A stretch of 64,000 nucleotides of DNA, taken from the NCBI RefSeq assembly GCF_046844695.1, contig NZ_CP177354.1, positions 5,642,001-5,706,000 of the forward strand, given 5' to 3'. The notes beneath the pieces were generated by a model. It saw only the letters and a list, made by a program, of their open reading frames with translations, had not been told where the DNA came from and did no database searches. The translations under genes were made by a program, and so were the position numbers. This stretch comes from Pokkaliibacter plantistimulans (GTDB lineage: Bacteria > Pseudomonadota > Gammaproteobacteria > Pseudomonadales > Balneatricaceae). Shown piece after piece: positions 26,054-33,846 of this stretch. Position 1 is the stretch's first letter. Every line of letters begins with the position of its first letter.

Positions 26054-27682
26054 ATGACCAGTATGCTTCACCCCGTCAGTGTCGGCCCCATCGTCGGCCA
26101 TACCACTGCCAGCAGCGCCCGCATCTGGGCTCGTGCCCACGACAACGCCGATGCCGCACGCACCATAGGTGTTGCCGCCCTGTTCGAGGGTGATAAGGGC
26201 GTTCAGGGCAGCACGCGCTACTTCCGCCTGCAACGGGAATACGACCGCACCGGCACCACCGACTTTGTTGGCCTGCAGCCCGGCACCCGCTATACCGTCA
26301 GGCTGGCATCACTGGCGCTGGACCATGTGGACCCGATGGAAACCAGCAGCCTTGAAGAGATCACCCAAAAGTTGCCCGCTGCCGACGCCTGGCTGGACGA
26401 GCTGGGCGGCATGCCCGAAGAGCACTGTCAGGCCAGCTTTACCACCTTCCCGGTCCAGAGCGGCGACTTTTCCTTTATCTTCGGCTCCTGCCGCTATCCG
26501 GAAACCCTGTGGGGCAAGAAACAGTCGGATGCCATCTTTGAGGCCATCTACAAGCGCTGCCACGATGAAGACTCAAAAGAGAAACTGGCGGAAGCCGACA
26601 AGGCTCGCTTTGTGCTGATGATCGGCGACCAGATTTATGCCGATCTGCTCAATCGTCACATTCCCATTGCCCGTGCGGATACCGAGGAGGAGTTCCGCTC
26701 GCGCTATGTGGATGCCTTTACCACCCGCAATATGAGCACGCTGCTGAGCAGCACCCCAACCTACATGATTCTTGATGACCATGAGGTGGAAGATAACTGG
26801 TCATTCAGTCGCATCAAGAAAGACCCGGACAAGCGCAACCTGTTCTTCACCGCTATGATGTTCTATCGCAGCTACCAGTGGCTGCACAGCCCTACCACCG
26901 AGTACGGCAGTGACGCCCTGTATTACCACTTCAACTACGGCCAGTATCCATTCTTCGTGCTGGATGCCCGCAGTAAGCGCCTGCGCCATGAAGAAAGCAC
27001 AGTGGATCAGCTGTTTTCCATTGGCCGTTTCAAAGACTGGGGAGAGGCGATCCGCAAGGAGCATCACTTGTTGGGCAAACCGAAGAAGAACCCCAATGAA
27101 GATTATCGTAGCCAGCTGGATGACTTCTGCCAGTGGCTGATCAATACCCAGCTGGCCGTGGGCAACCTGCCCAAGTTTGTGGTCAGCTCCAGCGTGTTCA
27201 GCCCCAATACGGTGGAGTCCGCCAAGGATGACTATGGCAAATTCAAAGACGATGCCTGGGCGGCCTTCCCCACGACCCGCGCCCAGGTGCTGCGTACCAT
27301 CGTCGAAAACGGTGTACAAAATGTGGTGTTTCTGACCGGCGATGTGCACTGCTCCAACTGTGCCAGCATGACTCTGGAACGTCCCGATGGAAGTAAGCTG
27401 CCACTGAAGCTGTACGACATTACCTCGTCGGCGTTCTACTGGCCCTTCTCCTTTGCCGATGGCGAACCGGAAGAGTTCGTGCATGACTCTAAAACTGAGG
27501 AGTACCCGGACCCGTTCATCTTTGAGACCTCACAGGGGCCGATCACCCTGCACTACACGGCAGGCTATTTCTGTCAGGAGGACAACTTCACTCAGGTCAA
27601 CGTGACCGCCAGCGGTCTGCGTGTCCGCTATTTTGACAAGAAGGGTAAGTCCCTCAGTGAGGTTGACTTGCCACTTAGCTGA
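26054..27682 (+). CDS. PhoD-like alkaline phosphatase/phosphodiesterase family protein
   Basis: 542 residues from the ATG at 26054, with GAGGAG 10 bases upstream. Metal-site blocks of the PhoD family: IFGSCRYPE, LMIGDQIYADLLN, YMILDDHEVEDNWSF and VFLTGDVHCSNCASM. Unlike secreted PhoD it has no Tat or Sec signal, so it is probably cytoplasmic. An N-terminal Ig-like PhoD_N part (VGPIVGHTTASSARIWAR) is present. Last gene of the four-gene cluster. The pairing of a calcineurin-like and a PhoD-like enzyme is unusual and hints at a phosphoester or phosphotriester substrate (inference). Confidence 0.88.
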   Translation: MTSMLHPVSVGPIVGHTTASSARIWARAHDNADAARTIGVAALFEGDKGVQGSTRYFRLQREYDRTGTTDFVGLQPGTRYTVRLASLALDHVDPMETSSLEEITQKLPAADAWLDELGGMPEEHCQASFTTFPVQSGDFSFIFGSCRYPETLWGKKQSDAIFEAIYKRCHDEDSKEKLAEADKARFVLMIGDQIYADLLNRHIPIARADTEEEFRSRYVDAFTTRNMSTLLSSTPTYMILDDHEVEDNWSFSRIKKDPDKRNLFFTAMMFYRSYQWLHSPTTEYGSDALYYHFNYGQYPFFVLDARSKRLRHEESTVDQLFSIGRFKDWGEAIRKEHHLLGKPKKNPNEDYRSQLDDFCQWLINTQLAVGNLPKFVVSSSVFSPNTVESAKDDYGKFKDDAWAAFPTTRAQVLRTIVENGVQNVVFLTGDVHCSNCASMTLERPDGSKLPLKLYDITSSAFYWPFSFADGEPEEFVHDSKTEEYPDPFIFETSQGPITLHYTAGYFCQEDNFTQVNVTASGLRVRYFDKKGKSLSEVDLPLS

Positions 27683-27693
27683 GCCAGCATCTG

Positions 27694-27730
27694 GTCAGAT
27701 TTTGCTCAGTTTAGCTGGGCAAAATCTGAC
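27694..27730 (+). terminator. Hairpin after the PhoD-like gene
   Basis: GTCAGATTTTGC and GCAAAATCTGAC form a 12-bp perfect stem 12 bases after the stop. No T-run follows, but position and strength fit a transcript end. Confidence 0.6.
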
Positions 27731-27777
27731 AGACTGCTAGACTTACAGGCTTCCCGGTTATCACGCCCCTTCCGACC

Positions 27778-28071
27778 ATGAAAAAGCCCACCCGCAAGAA
27801 AGCCGCTGCCAAGCAGCTGCTGCAGACGCACAGCAACCTGATTCATTCCGAAGACCGCAAAGTCACCAGTCACGTGCAACGCGACGATGGCGAGTGGTAT
27901 CTCAACACCCTGATGGTGGAGGGCTGTGACGTGCCGTTCAAATACCGGCGCAAAGAGCACTACCGCTGCCTCAAGGGCGCGCGGGTGAATCTGACCTATT
28001 ACCCGGAAACTGAGACGGTGGCGGGGATGGAGTTTGAGTTCATGAAGGTGGTGCGGATCAGGCAGAGCTGA
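27778..28071 (+). CDS. Conserved small protein of unknown function
   Basis: 97 residues, Lys/Arg-rich N-terminus (KKPTRKKAAAKQLL) then a mixed beta domain (YLNTLMVEGCDVPFKYRRKEHYRCLKGARVNLTYYPETE). Coding looks real: codon use like its neighbours, no overlap with a competitor frame. No membrane segment. I do not recognise a function; basic and small, it may bind nucleic acid or a partner. It stands alone between the PhoD-like gene and a tautomerase pseudogene. Confidence 0.7.
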   Translation: MKKPTRKKAAAKQLLQTHSNLIHSEDRKVTSHVQRDDGEWYLNTLMVEGCDVPFKYRRKEHYRCLKGARVNLTYYPETETVAGMEFEFMKVVRIRQS

Positions 28072-28155
28072 GGGCTATTGGAGCACCATGCCGCAGATCG
28101 TCAGCACCTTGTTACCGATAACACGGGTCCGACCATGCCGCCACGCAGAGATAAC

Positions 28156-28356
28156 TCAGCGACCCAGTTCAGCCTTGAGCTGTTTGACCGTCTTGCCACC
28201 GACGGCAATATGCTCATCCGGTAACTCACGCATGGACACCAGAAGCAGCTCTTTGGGGATGCCTGTCACTTCCGCCGATACCTAGGCCAGGCGCTCAATC
28301 CGCTTTTGCTTCACTTCCGCACTCATCTGACCGGCTTCAAAGGCAATATAGGGCAT
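28156..28356 (-). pseudogene. 4-oxalocrotonate-tautomerase-like gene with in-frame stop
   Basis: Read on the minus strand: MPYIAFEAGQMSAEVKQKRI, then RLA, an in-frame TAG at 28282-28284, then VSAEVTGIPKELLLVSMREL and a TGA at 28156. Both halves are in the same frame and together give a 66-residue tautomerase with the catalytic N-terminal Pro. The amber codon replaces one internal residue. It is either a recent nonsense mutation or a read error. The flanks 28072-28155 and 28357-28412 show nothing else. Confidence 0.72.
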
Positions 28357-28412
28357 TGCTGTCATCCTGCTTGTAAGGAATAGGTCGCTTTCCCTACCGC
28401 AGCTGCCGGTGA

Positions 28413-29399
28413 TCAGCATGCGAGCCTATGGCGCTGATGCGGCTCGGTGAAATCCAGCACAGGCCCAACCGGCACTACAGCAGTGGGGTTGATGGTGCCG
28501 TGGCTCTCGTAATAGTGGCGCTTGATATGCTGCAGATTGACCGTCTCGGCCACCCCCGGCTGCTGGTAGATATCGCGGGTGTAAGCCCACAGTGCCGGGT
28601 AGTCCACCAGTCGGCGCAGATTACATTTGAAGTGCCCCACATAGACCGCATCAAAGCGCACCAGCGTGGTGAACAGGCGAATATCCGCCTCGGTCAGCTG
28701 GTTACCGGTCAGGAAGCGCTGACCCTGCAGCCGTTCTTCCAGCCAGTCGAGGGTGCCGAACAGCGGCACCAGCGCTTCTTCGTAGGCTGACTGAGTGGTA
28801 GCAAAACCGGCCTTGTACACGCCGTTATTGAGGGTGTCATAGACCCGCGTGTTGATCTCATCAATCTCGCTGCGCAGCGCCTCGGGGTAGTAATCACCCG
28901 GCAGGGCGCCCATGCCATCGAAGGCACTGTTGAGCATGCGGATAATCTCCGATGACTCATTGCTGACGATGGTGTTCTGCTGTTTGTCCCACAGGATGGG
29001 CACCGTGACCCGACCGCTGTAACGGGCATCAGCGCGCTGATACACCTGATACAGGCGCTGTGCACCATTGACCGAGTCTTCCACCACACCGGGGCCGGGC
29101 TGGAACGTCCAGCCTTCATCACGCATCAGCCAGTGCACAACCGAGACCGAAATCATCTCCTGCAAACCTTTCAGGCTGCGCATAATCAGGGTGCGATGGG
29201 CCCACGGACAGGCCAGGCTGACATAGAGGTGATAACGACCGGGCTCCGCCCTGAAACCACCAGTGCCGGTGGGGCCGGGCTGGCCATCGGTCGTTACCCA
29301 GTTGCGGAACGAGGCATCCTTACGGATAAAACGACCACCGCTTTTGCTGGTGTCGTACCAGGTATCGTGCCATTGACCGTCGATCAGCAGTCCCATCAT
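28413..29399 (-). CDS. Glutathionyl-hydroquinone reductase (Xi-class GST, YqjG/EcM4 type)
   Basis: 328 residues, standard for the family. The catalytic Cys is in SLACPWAHRTLI (residue ~65); RVTVPILWDKQQNTIVSNES and GNQLTEADIRLFTTLVRFD are family signatures. It reduces glutathionyl-hydroquinones with glutathione, protecting from quinones. Two start codons in tandem (MMGLL). It stands alone with a short promoter region to the right. Secure family call. Confidence 0.92.
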   Translation of the reverse strand: MMGLLIDGQWHDTWYDTSKSGGRFIRKDASFRNWVTTDGQPGPTGTGGFRAEPGRYHLYVSLACPWAHRTLIMRSLKGLQEMISVSVVHWLMRDEGWTFQPGPGVVEDSVNGAQRLYQVYQRADARYSGRVTVPILWDKQQNTIVSNESSEIIRMLNSAFDGMGALPGDYYPEALRSEIDEINTRVYDTLNNGVYKAGFATTQSAYEEALVPLFGTLDWLEERLQGQRFLTGNQLTEADIRLFTTLVRFDAVYVGHFKCNLRRLVDYPALWAYTRDIYQQPGVAETVNLQHIKRHYYESHGTINPTAVVPVGPVLDFTEPHQRHRLAC

Positions 29400-29719
29400 T
29401 CTGTCTCCACTTGGTACCGGCGCAGGATGGCGCCGGTGTCAGTTTTGCCGCCGGGAGCCTTTCACAGCTCGTTGGCGACGAGGAATGCTACTTATCTTTG
29501 GCCAAATGATGTTCACATTCCATCACATATATCCGACCGTCTCAGCCTAAGAATTTGAACGATACCCGGCAGGTGCGATCATCTCGGGCATTGTACACAT
29601 CAACAGAGCACGGCCTGCACGGCAGTGCCCAGCGGGGAAAGCGGACGATATTTCCTGCAGCGGCCCCCTCCCCCGCTGCTATACTGTGCGCCCTTTTTAC
29701 CTGCCCGAGCCGGATTGCC

Positions 29720-30472
29720 ATGTCCACCAATGCCCTCTACACCGACCTGTCTGGCTACTATGACCTGATGTGTGCCGATATTGACTATCAGGCGCAGAGC
29801 CACAGTGCGCGCCGTCTGCATCAGCTGTTCGGCAATCAGGGCAGGCAGCATCTGGATCTGGCCTGCGGCACCGGCCCCCATGTGCGCCATTTTCTGGATT
29901 TCGGCTATCACAGCAGCGGGCTGGATCTGAACCAGCCGATGCTGGACCGTGCCCAGCAGCGCTGCCCTGAAGCGCAGTTCAGCTGCCAGAATATGTGCGA
30001 TTTCCGTGTTGATGAACCGCTGGATCTGATCACCTGCTTTCTCTACTCCCTGCACTACAGCGGCAATACTGCCAGCCTCATGGCCAGTCTGGCCTGCGTG
30101 CACCGGGCATTGCGCGACGGCGGCGTGTTTATCTTCAATGCGGTGGATAAAGATCAGATCGACAACGCCTCCTTTGCCCGCCACAGCGTTGACTATCAGG
30201 GCAGCCACTTTACTTTTCAGTCTGGCTGGCATTACCGCGGCACAGGCGATGGCCAGACCTTGCAACTGAGCATCGATAAAACCACCGACGGCGTCACCGA
30301 ATCCTGGCAGGATGCCCACCCCATGGTAGCGGTGAACTTTGCTGAGCTGGCGTCATTGCTGGCGCACTATTTTGAAGTCCATATTTTCGAGCATGACTAC
30401 GACACCATCACTCCCTGGCAGGGTAACTCCGGCAATGCGCTGTTTGTTTGTGTGAAGGCAGCGGCAGTCTGA
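29720..30472 (+). CDS. Class I SAM-dependent methyltransferase
   Basis: 250 residues from the ATG at 29720; upstream in-frame starts are excluded by poor codon use. SAM motif I is HLDLACGTGPHVRHF (residues ~47-60), motif II region SGLDLNQPMLDRAQQRCPEA, and the post-motif LITCFLYSLHYSG. The N-terminus (LYTDLSGYYDLMCADIDY) is typical of small-molecule methyltransferases of the Methyltransf_25 type. Substrate unknown. Single-gene unit followed by a DnaA-box-rich gap. Confidence 0.82.
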   Translation: MSTNALYTDLSGYYDLMCADIDYQAQSHSARRLHQLFGNQGRQHLDLACGTGPHVRHFLDFGYHSSGLDLNQPMLDRAQQRCPEAQFSCQNMCDFRVDEPLDLITCFLYSLHYSGNTASLMASLACVHRALRDGGVFIFNAVDKDQIDNASFARHSVDYQGSHFTFQSGWHYRGTGDGQTLQLSIDKTTDGVTESWQDAHPMVAVNFAELASLLAHYFEVHIFEHDYDTITPWQGNSGNALFVCVKAAAV

Positions 30473-30502
30473 CAGGCAGCCGAGCCAGACGGCTAAGGTG
30501 TC

Positions 30503-30583
30503 TGTGGATAACGGCAGGTGGGGGCAGACAGCAGAGGTTGTGGACAACCACCATAAACGTGCAGGCAGCACGGTTGTGGAAAG
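30503..30583. other. Cluster of DnaA-box-like motifs
   Basis: Within 81 bases lie TGTGGATAA (30503, perfect consensus), TGTGGACAA (30539) and TGTGGAAAG (30575), spaced exactly 36 bases apart and in the same orientation. The gap holds no gene. May bind DnaA; no AT-rich unwinding element is visible, so this is not an origin call. Confidence 0.4.
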
Positions 30584-30619
30584 ATCAGGGCCGCATCAAG
30601 CAGCCCTGTAACAGCAGAA

Positions 30620-30985
30620 TCAGCCAGCGAAGTCTTCGCCAGCAGCCGCTTCAAAGGCCATTTCCACACACCATTCGGGGTTGGACAGCTCGACCTTCAC
30701 ACAGGCACGGCTGGGTGCGGTGCCTTCAGCAAACCAGGCATCCCACACTTCGTTCAGGCCGTTGATATTGGCAAAGTCAGTGATGTAGATGGTCACCGAC
30801 AGCAGGCGGGACTTATCACTGCCGACCTTAGCCAGCGACTTCTCAGCCTGAGCCAGAACCTGTGCAACCTGACTTTTCACACCGCCGGACAGATCGCCCT
30901 CGGGGATCTCCACAAACTTGGCAATGCCGTTGTAGACGACGATGTCGGACCAGCGCTGACCGGCGTTAATACGATGAATTTTCAT
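30620..30985 (-). CDS. RidA family protein
   Basis: 121 residues with the YjgF/RidA fold: IVVYNGIAKFVEIP, KSLAKVGSDKSRLLSVTIYITDF in parts, and RACVKVELSNPEWCVEMAF at the end, where the conserved Arg (PSRACVKV) binds substrate carboxylate. Relatives deaminate reactive enamine/imine intermediates. It reads toward the DnaA-box gap. Which subfamily is not clear. Confidence 0.88.
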   Translation of the reverse strand: MKIHRINAGQRWSDIVVYNGIAKFVEIPEGDLSGGVKSQVAQVLAQAEKSLAKVGSDKSRLLSVTIYITDFANINGLNEVWDAWFAEGTAPSRACVKVELSNPEWCVEMAFEAAAGEDFAG

Positions 30986-31057
30986 AGGGTTACCTCAAAT
31001 TAACGACCCCGGCATGGTAGCAGAGTTACCGGTAATCTACCTGCCCGGAGGCGACGT

Positions 31058-31465
31058 CTAGCCGGTGCGGCCTTCGCCATACTGCGGCAGTGTATCGCTG
31101 ATGTCATACCAGCAAGCCTTGTAGTCGGTGTAGATATGGGCATCCACCTTCGCCGGCAGTTCATCGTCAAAGGCCCCCAGCGCAATTTCCAGCTGCTCGA
31201 AAGCGGCCCCCTTCACACGAAAACCGAGGCTGGAGCCGCACTCACGGCAAAAGGTACGCACCGTGCCATTGTGGCCGACATAATCCTGCAGCAATGCCTG
31301 CCCCGACAGCCAGCGCAGCCCTTCGGCGCGCACCAGCGTGCCAAAGGCCGCCCCGTGAAATTTGCGGCACATGGTGCAATGACAGTTGGCAATACGCGGC
31401 ACAAAACTCTCGGCTTCAAAGCGGATACCACCGCACAGGCAACTGCCTTTATAGGGCTGGCTCAT
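31058..31465 (-). CDS. GFA/CENP-V domain protein
   Basis: 135 residues. Zinc-ligand Cys blocks GSCLCGGIRFEAE, NCHCTMCRKFHGAAFGT and FCRECGSSLGFR are those of the glutathione-dependent formaldehyde-activating enzyme-like (GFA) family. Most members are of unknown function and few activate formaldehyde. It is same-strand and 72 bases upstream of RidA. Strong family call, function open. Confidence 0.88.
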   Translation of the reverse strand: MSQPYKGSCLCGGIRFEAESFVPRIANCHCTMCRKFHGAAFGTLVRAEGLRWLSGQALLQDYVGHNGTVRTFCRECGSSLGFRVKGAAFEQLEIALGAFDDELPAKVDAHIYTDYKACWYDISDTLPQYGEGRTG

Positions 31466-31890
31466 ATCTGGATCTCTCGTTGAGTAAGGGCTGAAGTGAC
31501 AGTGGCGACGTGTGAAGTTCGCTTAATGTCAGAGTCTGGGAAGAGTAGCAGAATGGGTAGTGATGAAGCTGCCTGAAAGCATCCGCTACGGTAGCTGAAG
31601 CAAACCGATAGTGTTGATAGCGTTATTCACCTGATGTTCGCTGATTTTTAACCGGGAGACAGGTGGATCTTTTTCATATTGATATGTGGAACTATGCTTT
31701 CTCAGCACCCACTCCACTACGGACTATCTCTTTTTTACCATTATTATCTGCAACAACGTTTAACATGATCGACCAGTCATTATTTAGTGTCAAAGACAGG
31801 TATATTGTTTGTGATAGCGCCGTCTATAAACCAAAAAATATCACTTTAAATCACTAAATTAGCTCAACGTTGTCTCGACCGGAGGAAAAA
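31466..31890. other. Intergenic region before the cassette array
   Basis: 425 bases. Base composition shifts from GC-rich to AT-rich at about 31600. A 64-codon frame (31663-31857) has a weak ribosome site but no recognisable content; I do not call it. Confidence 0.4.
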
Positions 31891-32199
31891 ATGTCTGAAT
31901 ACAAAACACTGCTTGAATTTTCACGACCGGAATATGTAAAAGAGTTAAATGCCAGTCGCGTACAGGAACAGGGACTTTTGAAGGTCTGGCTGCAAGTTAG
32001 AAAAGAGCACTCATTGGTAGATATTGAACTTTCAGGCTACGGTCAGCTCGGAGAAGCCATTGGCCCTCTTCTGAACTCGGAGCGAGTCATCATATCCAGA
32101 GAGCTAAATTCGGGAAAAGAGTTTGGCACAATAAAAATTGAATGCTGGGTAGATGACCGCTGTTCGGAATTTATCTGTGATGCGGCAGCATTGATATAA
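31891..32199 (+). CDS. Hypothetical protein at the edge of the cassette array
   Basis: 102 residues from the ATG at 31891, chosen because GGAGG lies 7 bases upstream. No membrane segment or known motif; the sequence is mixed (LVDIELSGYGQLGEAIGPLL). AT-rich, like the cassettes. Its stop codon is part of TATAACAAGCGCC, the form in which integron cassette genes end inside an attC left half, but no matching right half follows. It may be a stranded cassette of opposite orientation. Function unknown. Confidence 0.55.
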   Translation: MSEYKTLLEFSRPEYVKELNASRVQEQGLLKVWLQVRKEHSLVDIELSGYGQLGEAIGPLLNSERVIISRELNSGKEFGTIKIECWVDDRCSEFICDAAALI

Positions 32200-32275
32200 C
32201 AAGCGCCAGCACCACGGAATTTGAAATACCGTGTATATAAATAAGAATCTGCTTTTATTTCGAGACTTTAATTTT

Positions 32276-32437
32276 TTAAAGCAAAACTTTACTGCCAATT
32301 CCTTCGCAGTTGTTTGCGTTTGTTCTTCCGCAACAAAAAACTCGGCTTGATGCGTTATTGTTCAGATCAAATTCAAGATTCTTGTTTAGTTCCGGTTCGG
32401 TATTTACTTTCGGCAATCTGCTTGTGATAAATATCAT
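32276..32437 (-). CDS. Small cassette protein, terminal cassette
   Basis: 53 residues, below usual gene-calling limits. The ATG at 32437 has AAGGAGA 6 bases upstream, and the gene starts 33 bases after the core site of attC-a, as cassette genes do. Sequence MIFITSRLPKVNTEPELNKN, then LEFDLNNNASSRVFCCGRTN, ending GIGSKVLL. It resembles a family of ~65-residue SRLPK...LEFDL...CC proteins that I cannot name; the 3' end may be lost because no attC follows. Function unknown. Confidence 0.55.
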   Translation of the reverse strand: MIFITSRLPKVNTEPELNKNLEFDLNNNASSRVFCCGRTNANNCEGIGSKVLL

Positions 32438-32469
32438 AATGATCTCCTTTGAGTTGATTTTCTAGAGAA

Positions 32470-32539
32470 TGCTAACGCCTTCAACAGGGATTGGCGCATG
32501 TACAGCGTGTGACAATCCCGCTGCGTTTAATTGTTAGAT
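32470..32539 (-). repeat. attC site a (integron recombination site)
   Basis: On the minus strand it runs from TCTAACA to a right core site GTTAGCA, with inner inverted words GCGGGATTG and CAATCCC. It follows the HNH gene, whose TAA stop is inside it. Confidence 0.82.
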
Positions 32540-33250
32540 TTTTTTGATAAACACATTCTCTCTATGAAACTTCAGGTACTGAATGCAACTTTTCTCAACC
32601 TTGTAAAGTTTTAGCGAGCTAGACAGGCCTAATTGCAGATAATCTTTCGTCTCCAGAAGAGGGGATAAGATTATTCTGCCGTCATCGGAGAAGGTGATAT
32701 ACCCACGATCAAATAATTTATCTAAAGCGGGGCTTAAAAGTAAGCCGTTGTATGAGTCTACTCTTTCGAAATTTGTAGATTGTTTCCAAGGCTTAATGTG
32801 CGAAGCTATCAGGAGGTCAATGCGATCTAATTCCGTTACCGCACACTTTCGCCAAATGGCTATTAGAGCTTTTCGATACTCTCCTTGCCCTAACCTGGTT
32901 TCTATTTCTGATATCGTCGTTGTTGAATTTGTGCTGATCAGAGAGCTGATATCAGTAATCATATTGAATGTGTCACTACTTCTTGATATGAATGCCAAAT
33001 ATTTATTTAGGGCTGACTTAATATCATAAACGGAAGAATTTGATGTGTATCTATCTCGAGTGCTTTGTGTCGCCTTCAACCTTCTAAATATTTGTTCTAC
33101 GCTTTCTGATGTAAGGTTGTCATAATCAGTCCCGTATAATTCATGGATATAACGAAGCCAAGACAAATAGTTTCTTTTACCGCCATCACTCGGCGGCCCG
33201 CTTGTCTCCATGAATCTAACAAAATCTGCTTCATTTGCTATAGAGGTCAT
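32534..33250 (-). CDS. HNH endonuclease-domain protein (cassette)
   Basis: 238 residues from the ATG at 33250; this start follows GGAG and comes just after the core site of attC-b, whereas the longer frame (to 33379) would run through that attC. The C-terminal half has an HNH_2-like nuclease domain: KALIAIWRKCAVTELDRIDL, LIASHIKPWK (His pair region), DSYNGLLLSPALDKLFDRGY. The N-terminal ~120 residues are helical (NYLSWLRYIHELYG, SALNKYLAFI) and may serve recognition. Such nucleases occur in restriction or anti-phage modules. Stop is inside attC-a. Confidence 0.8.
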   Translation of the reverse strand: MTSIANEADFVRFMETSGPPSDGGKRNYLSWLRYIHELYGTDYDNLTSESVEQIFRRLKATQSTRDRYTSNSSVYDIKSALNKYLAFISRSSDTFNMITDISSLISTNSTTTISEIETRLGQGEYRKALIAIWRKCAVTELDRIDLLIASHIKPWKQSTNFERVDSYNGLLLSPALDKLFDRGYITFSDDGRIILSPLLETKDYLQLGLSSSLKLYKVEKSCIQYLKFHRENVFIKKI

Positions 33251-33262
33251 CGTTCGCTCCAA

Positions 33263-33369
33263 ATCTAACGCCATGGGCCAGTGTAGTGGACCATTTTTAT
33301 GGTAAAAAACGAAGTGATACCATAATAAATGCGGAGCGTAACTGGCTCCACTGCACCATCTTGTTATGT
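33263..33369 (-). repeat. attC site b
   Basis: 107 bases. Minus strand from ACATAACAAGATGG to a perfect GTTRRRY core (GTTAGAT). Outer arms GATGGTGCAGTGGA and TCCACTACACTGGCCCAT pair imperfectly; a second short hairpin (CCATAA/TTATGG region) lies inside, giving the unusual length. Confidence 0.82.
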
Positions 33370-33383
33370 TTTTTGCCAATGTA

Positions 33384-33758
33384 TTAAAACCCGAGCTGCT
33401 GGCTTATGAATTTAGTTGGGTCTCTAATAATCTTATTTATCTCTCCCGGTTCAGCTTTGAGAATATCATCCTGAAGCTTCTTAACTTCGGAGTTCTCACC
33501 TCCTAGAGGCTTACCCTTTGCAATCGCTTCCGCACCAACATATTGAACAAGTATCTTTCGAATTGCGGCATCAAGTTCTTCATTATTCACTTTGAGCTTG
33601 TCGTTCTCCGCTTTAAGCTCCGCCATAATTTCCTGCCGCATCTCTTTTTCGCGGCCTTCGAGAAATGTCATTGCTCCAACGCCGCTCATAAAGCCAGCCA
33701 ATAGAAACCCAAGTACTATTAGTGTTGCGTTGTTTTCCATTTGTTCCTTAAGTCCCAT
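33384..33758 (-). CDS. Membrane-anchored coiled-coil protein (cassette)
   Basis: 124 residues; ATG at 33758 with AGGGAG 7 bases upstream. One N-terminal membrane helix (residues ~12-33, TLIVLGFLLAGFMSGVGAMTFL), then a charged coiled coil (EKEMRQEIMAELKAENDKLK) and a C-terminal helical part. No known domain. Its stop lies 14 bases before attC-b. Possibly a periplasm-facing or membrane-tethered accessory; function unknown. Confidence 0.68.
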   Translation of the reverse strand: MGLKEQMENNATLIVLGFLLAGFMSGVGAMTFLEGREKEMRQEIMAELKAENDKLKVNNEELDAAIRKILVQYVGAEAIAKGKPLGGENSEVKKLQDDILKAEPGEINKIIRDPTKFISQQLGF

Positions 33759-33787
33759 AACTGCTCCCTAGCGAGGATTGAATGTAA

Positions 33788-33846
33788 ACATAACGCCTCA
33801 AGATGGGGCACCGGTTACGGCGTCCCGCTTGCTTTAATTGTTAGGG
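33788..33846 (-). repeat. attC site c
   Basis: 59 bases, short form. Minus strand from CCCTAACAATTAAAGC to GCGTTATGT, with arms CAAGCGGGAC and TGCCCCATCTTG. The stop of the upstream cassette gene (33834) falls inside it. Confidence 0.82.

Noticed and set aside
31663..31857. 64-codon AT-rich ORF before the cassette array
   Set aside because: Weak GTG start, random-looking composition, no similarity I recognise.
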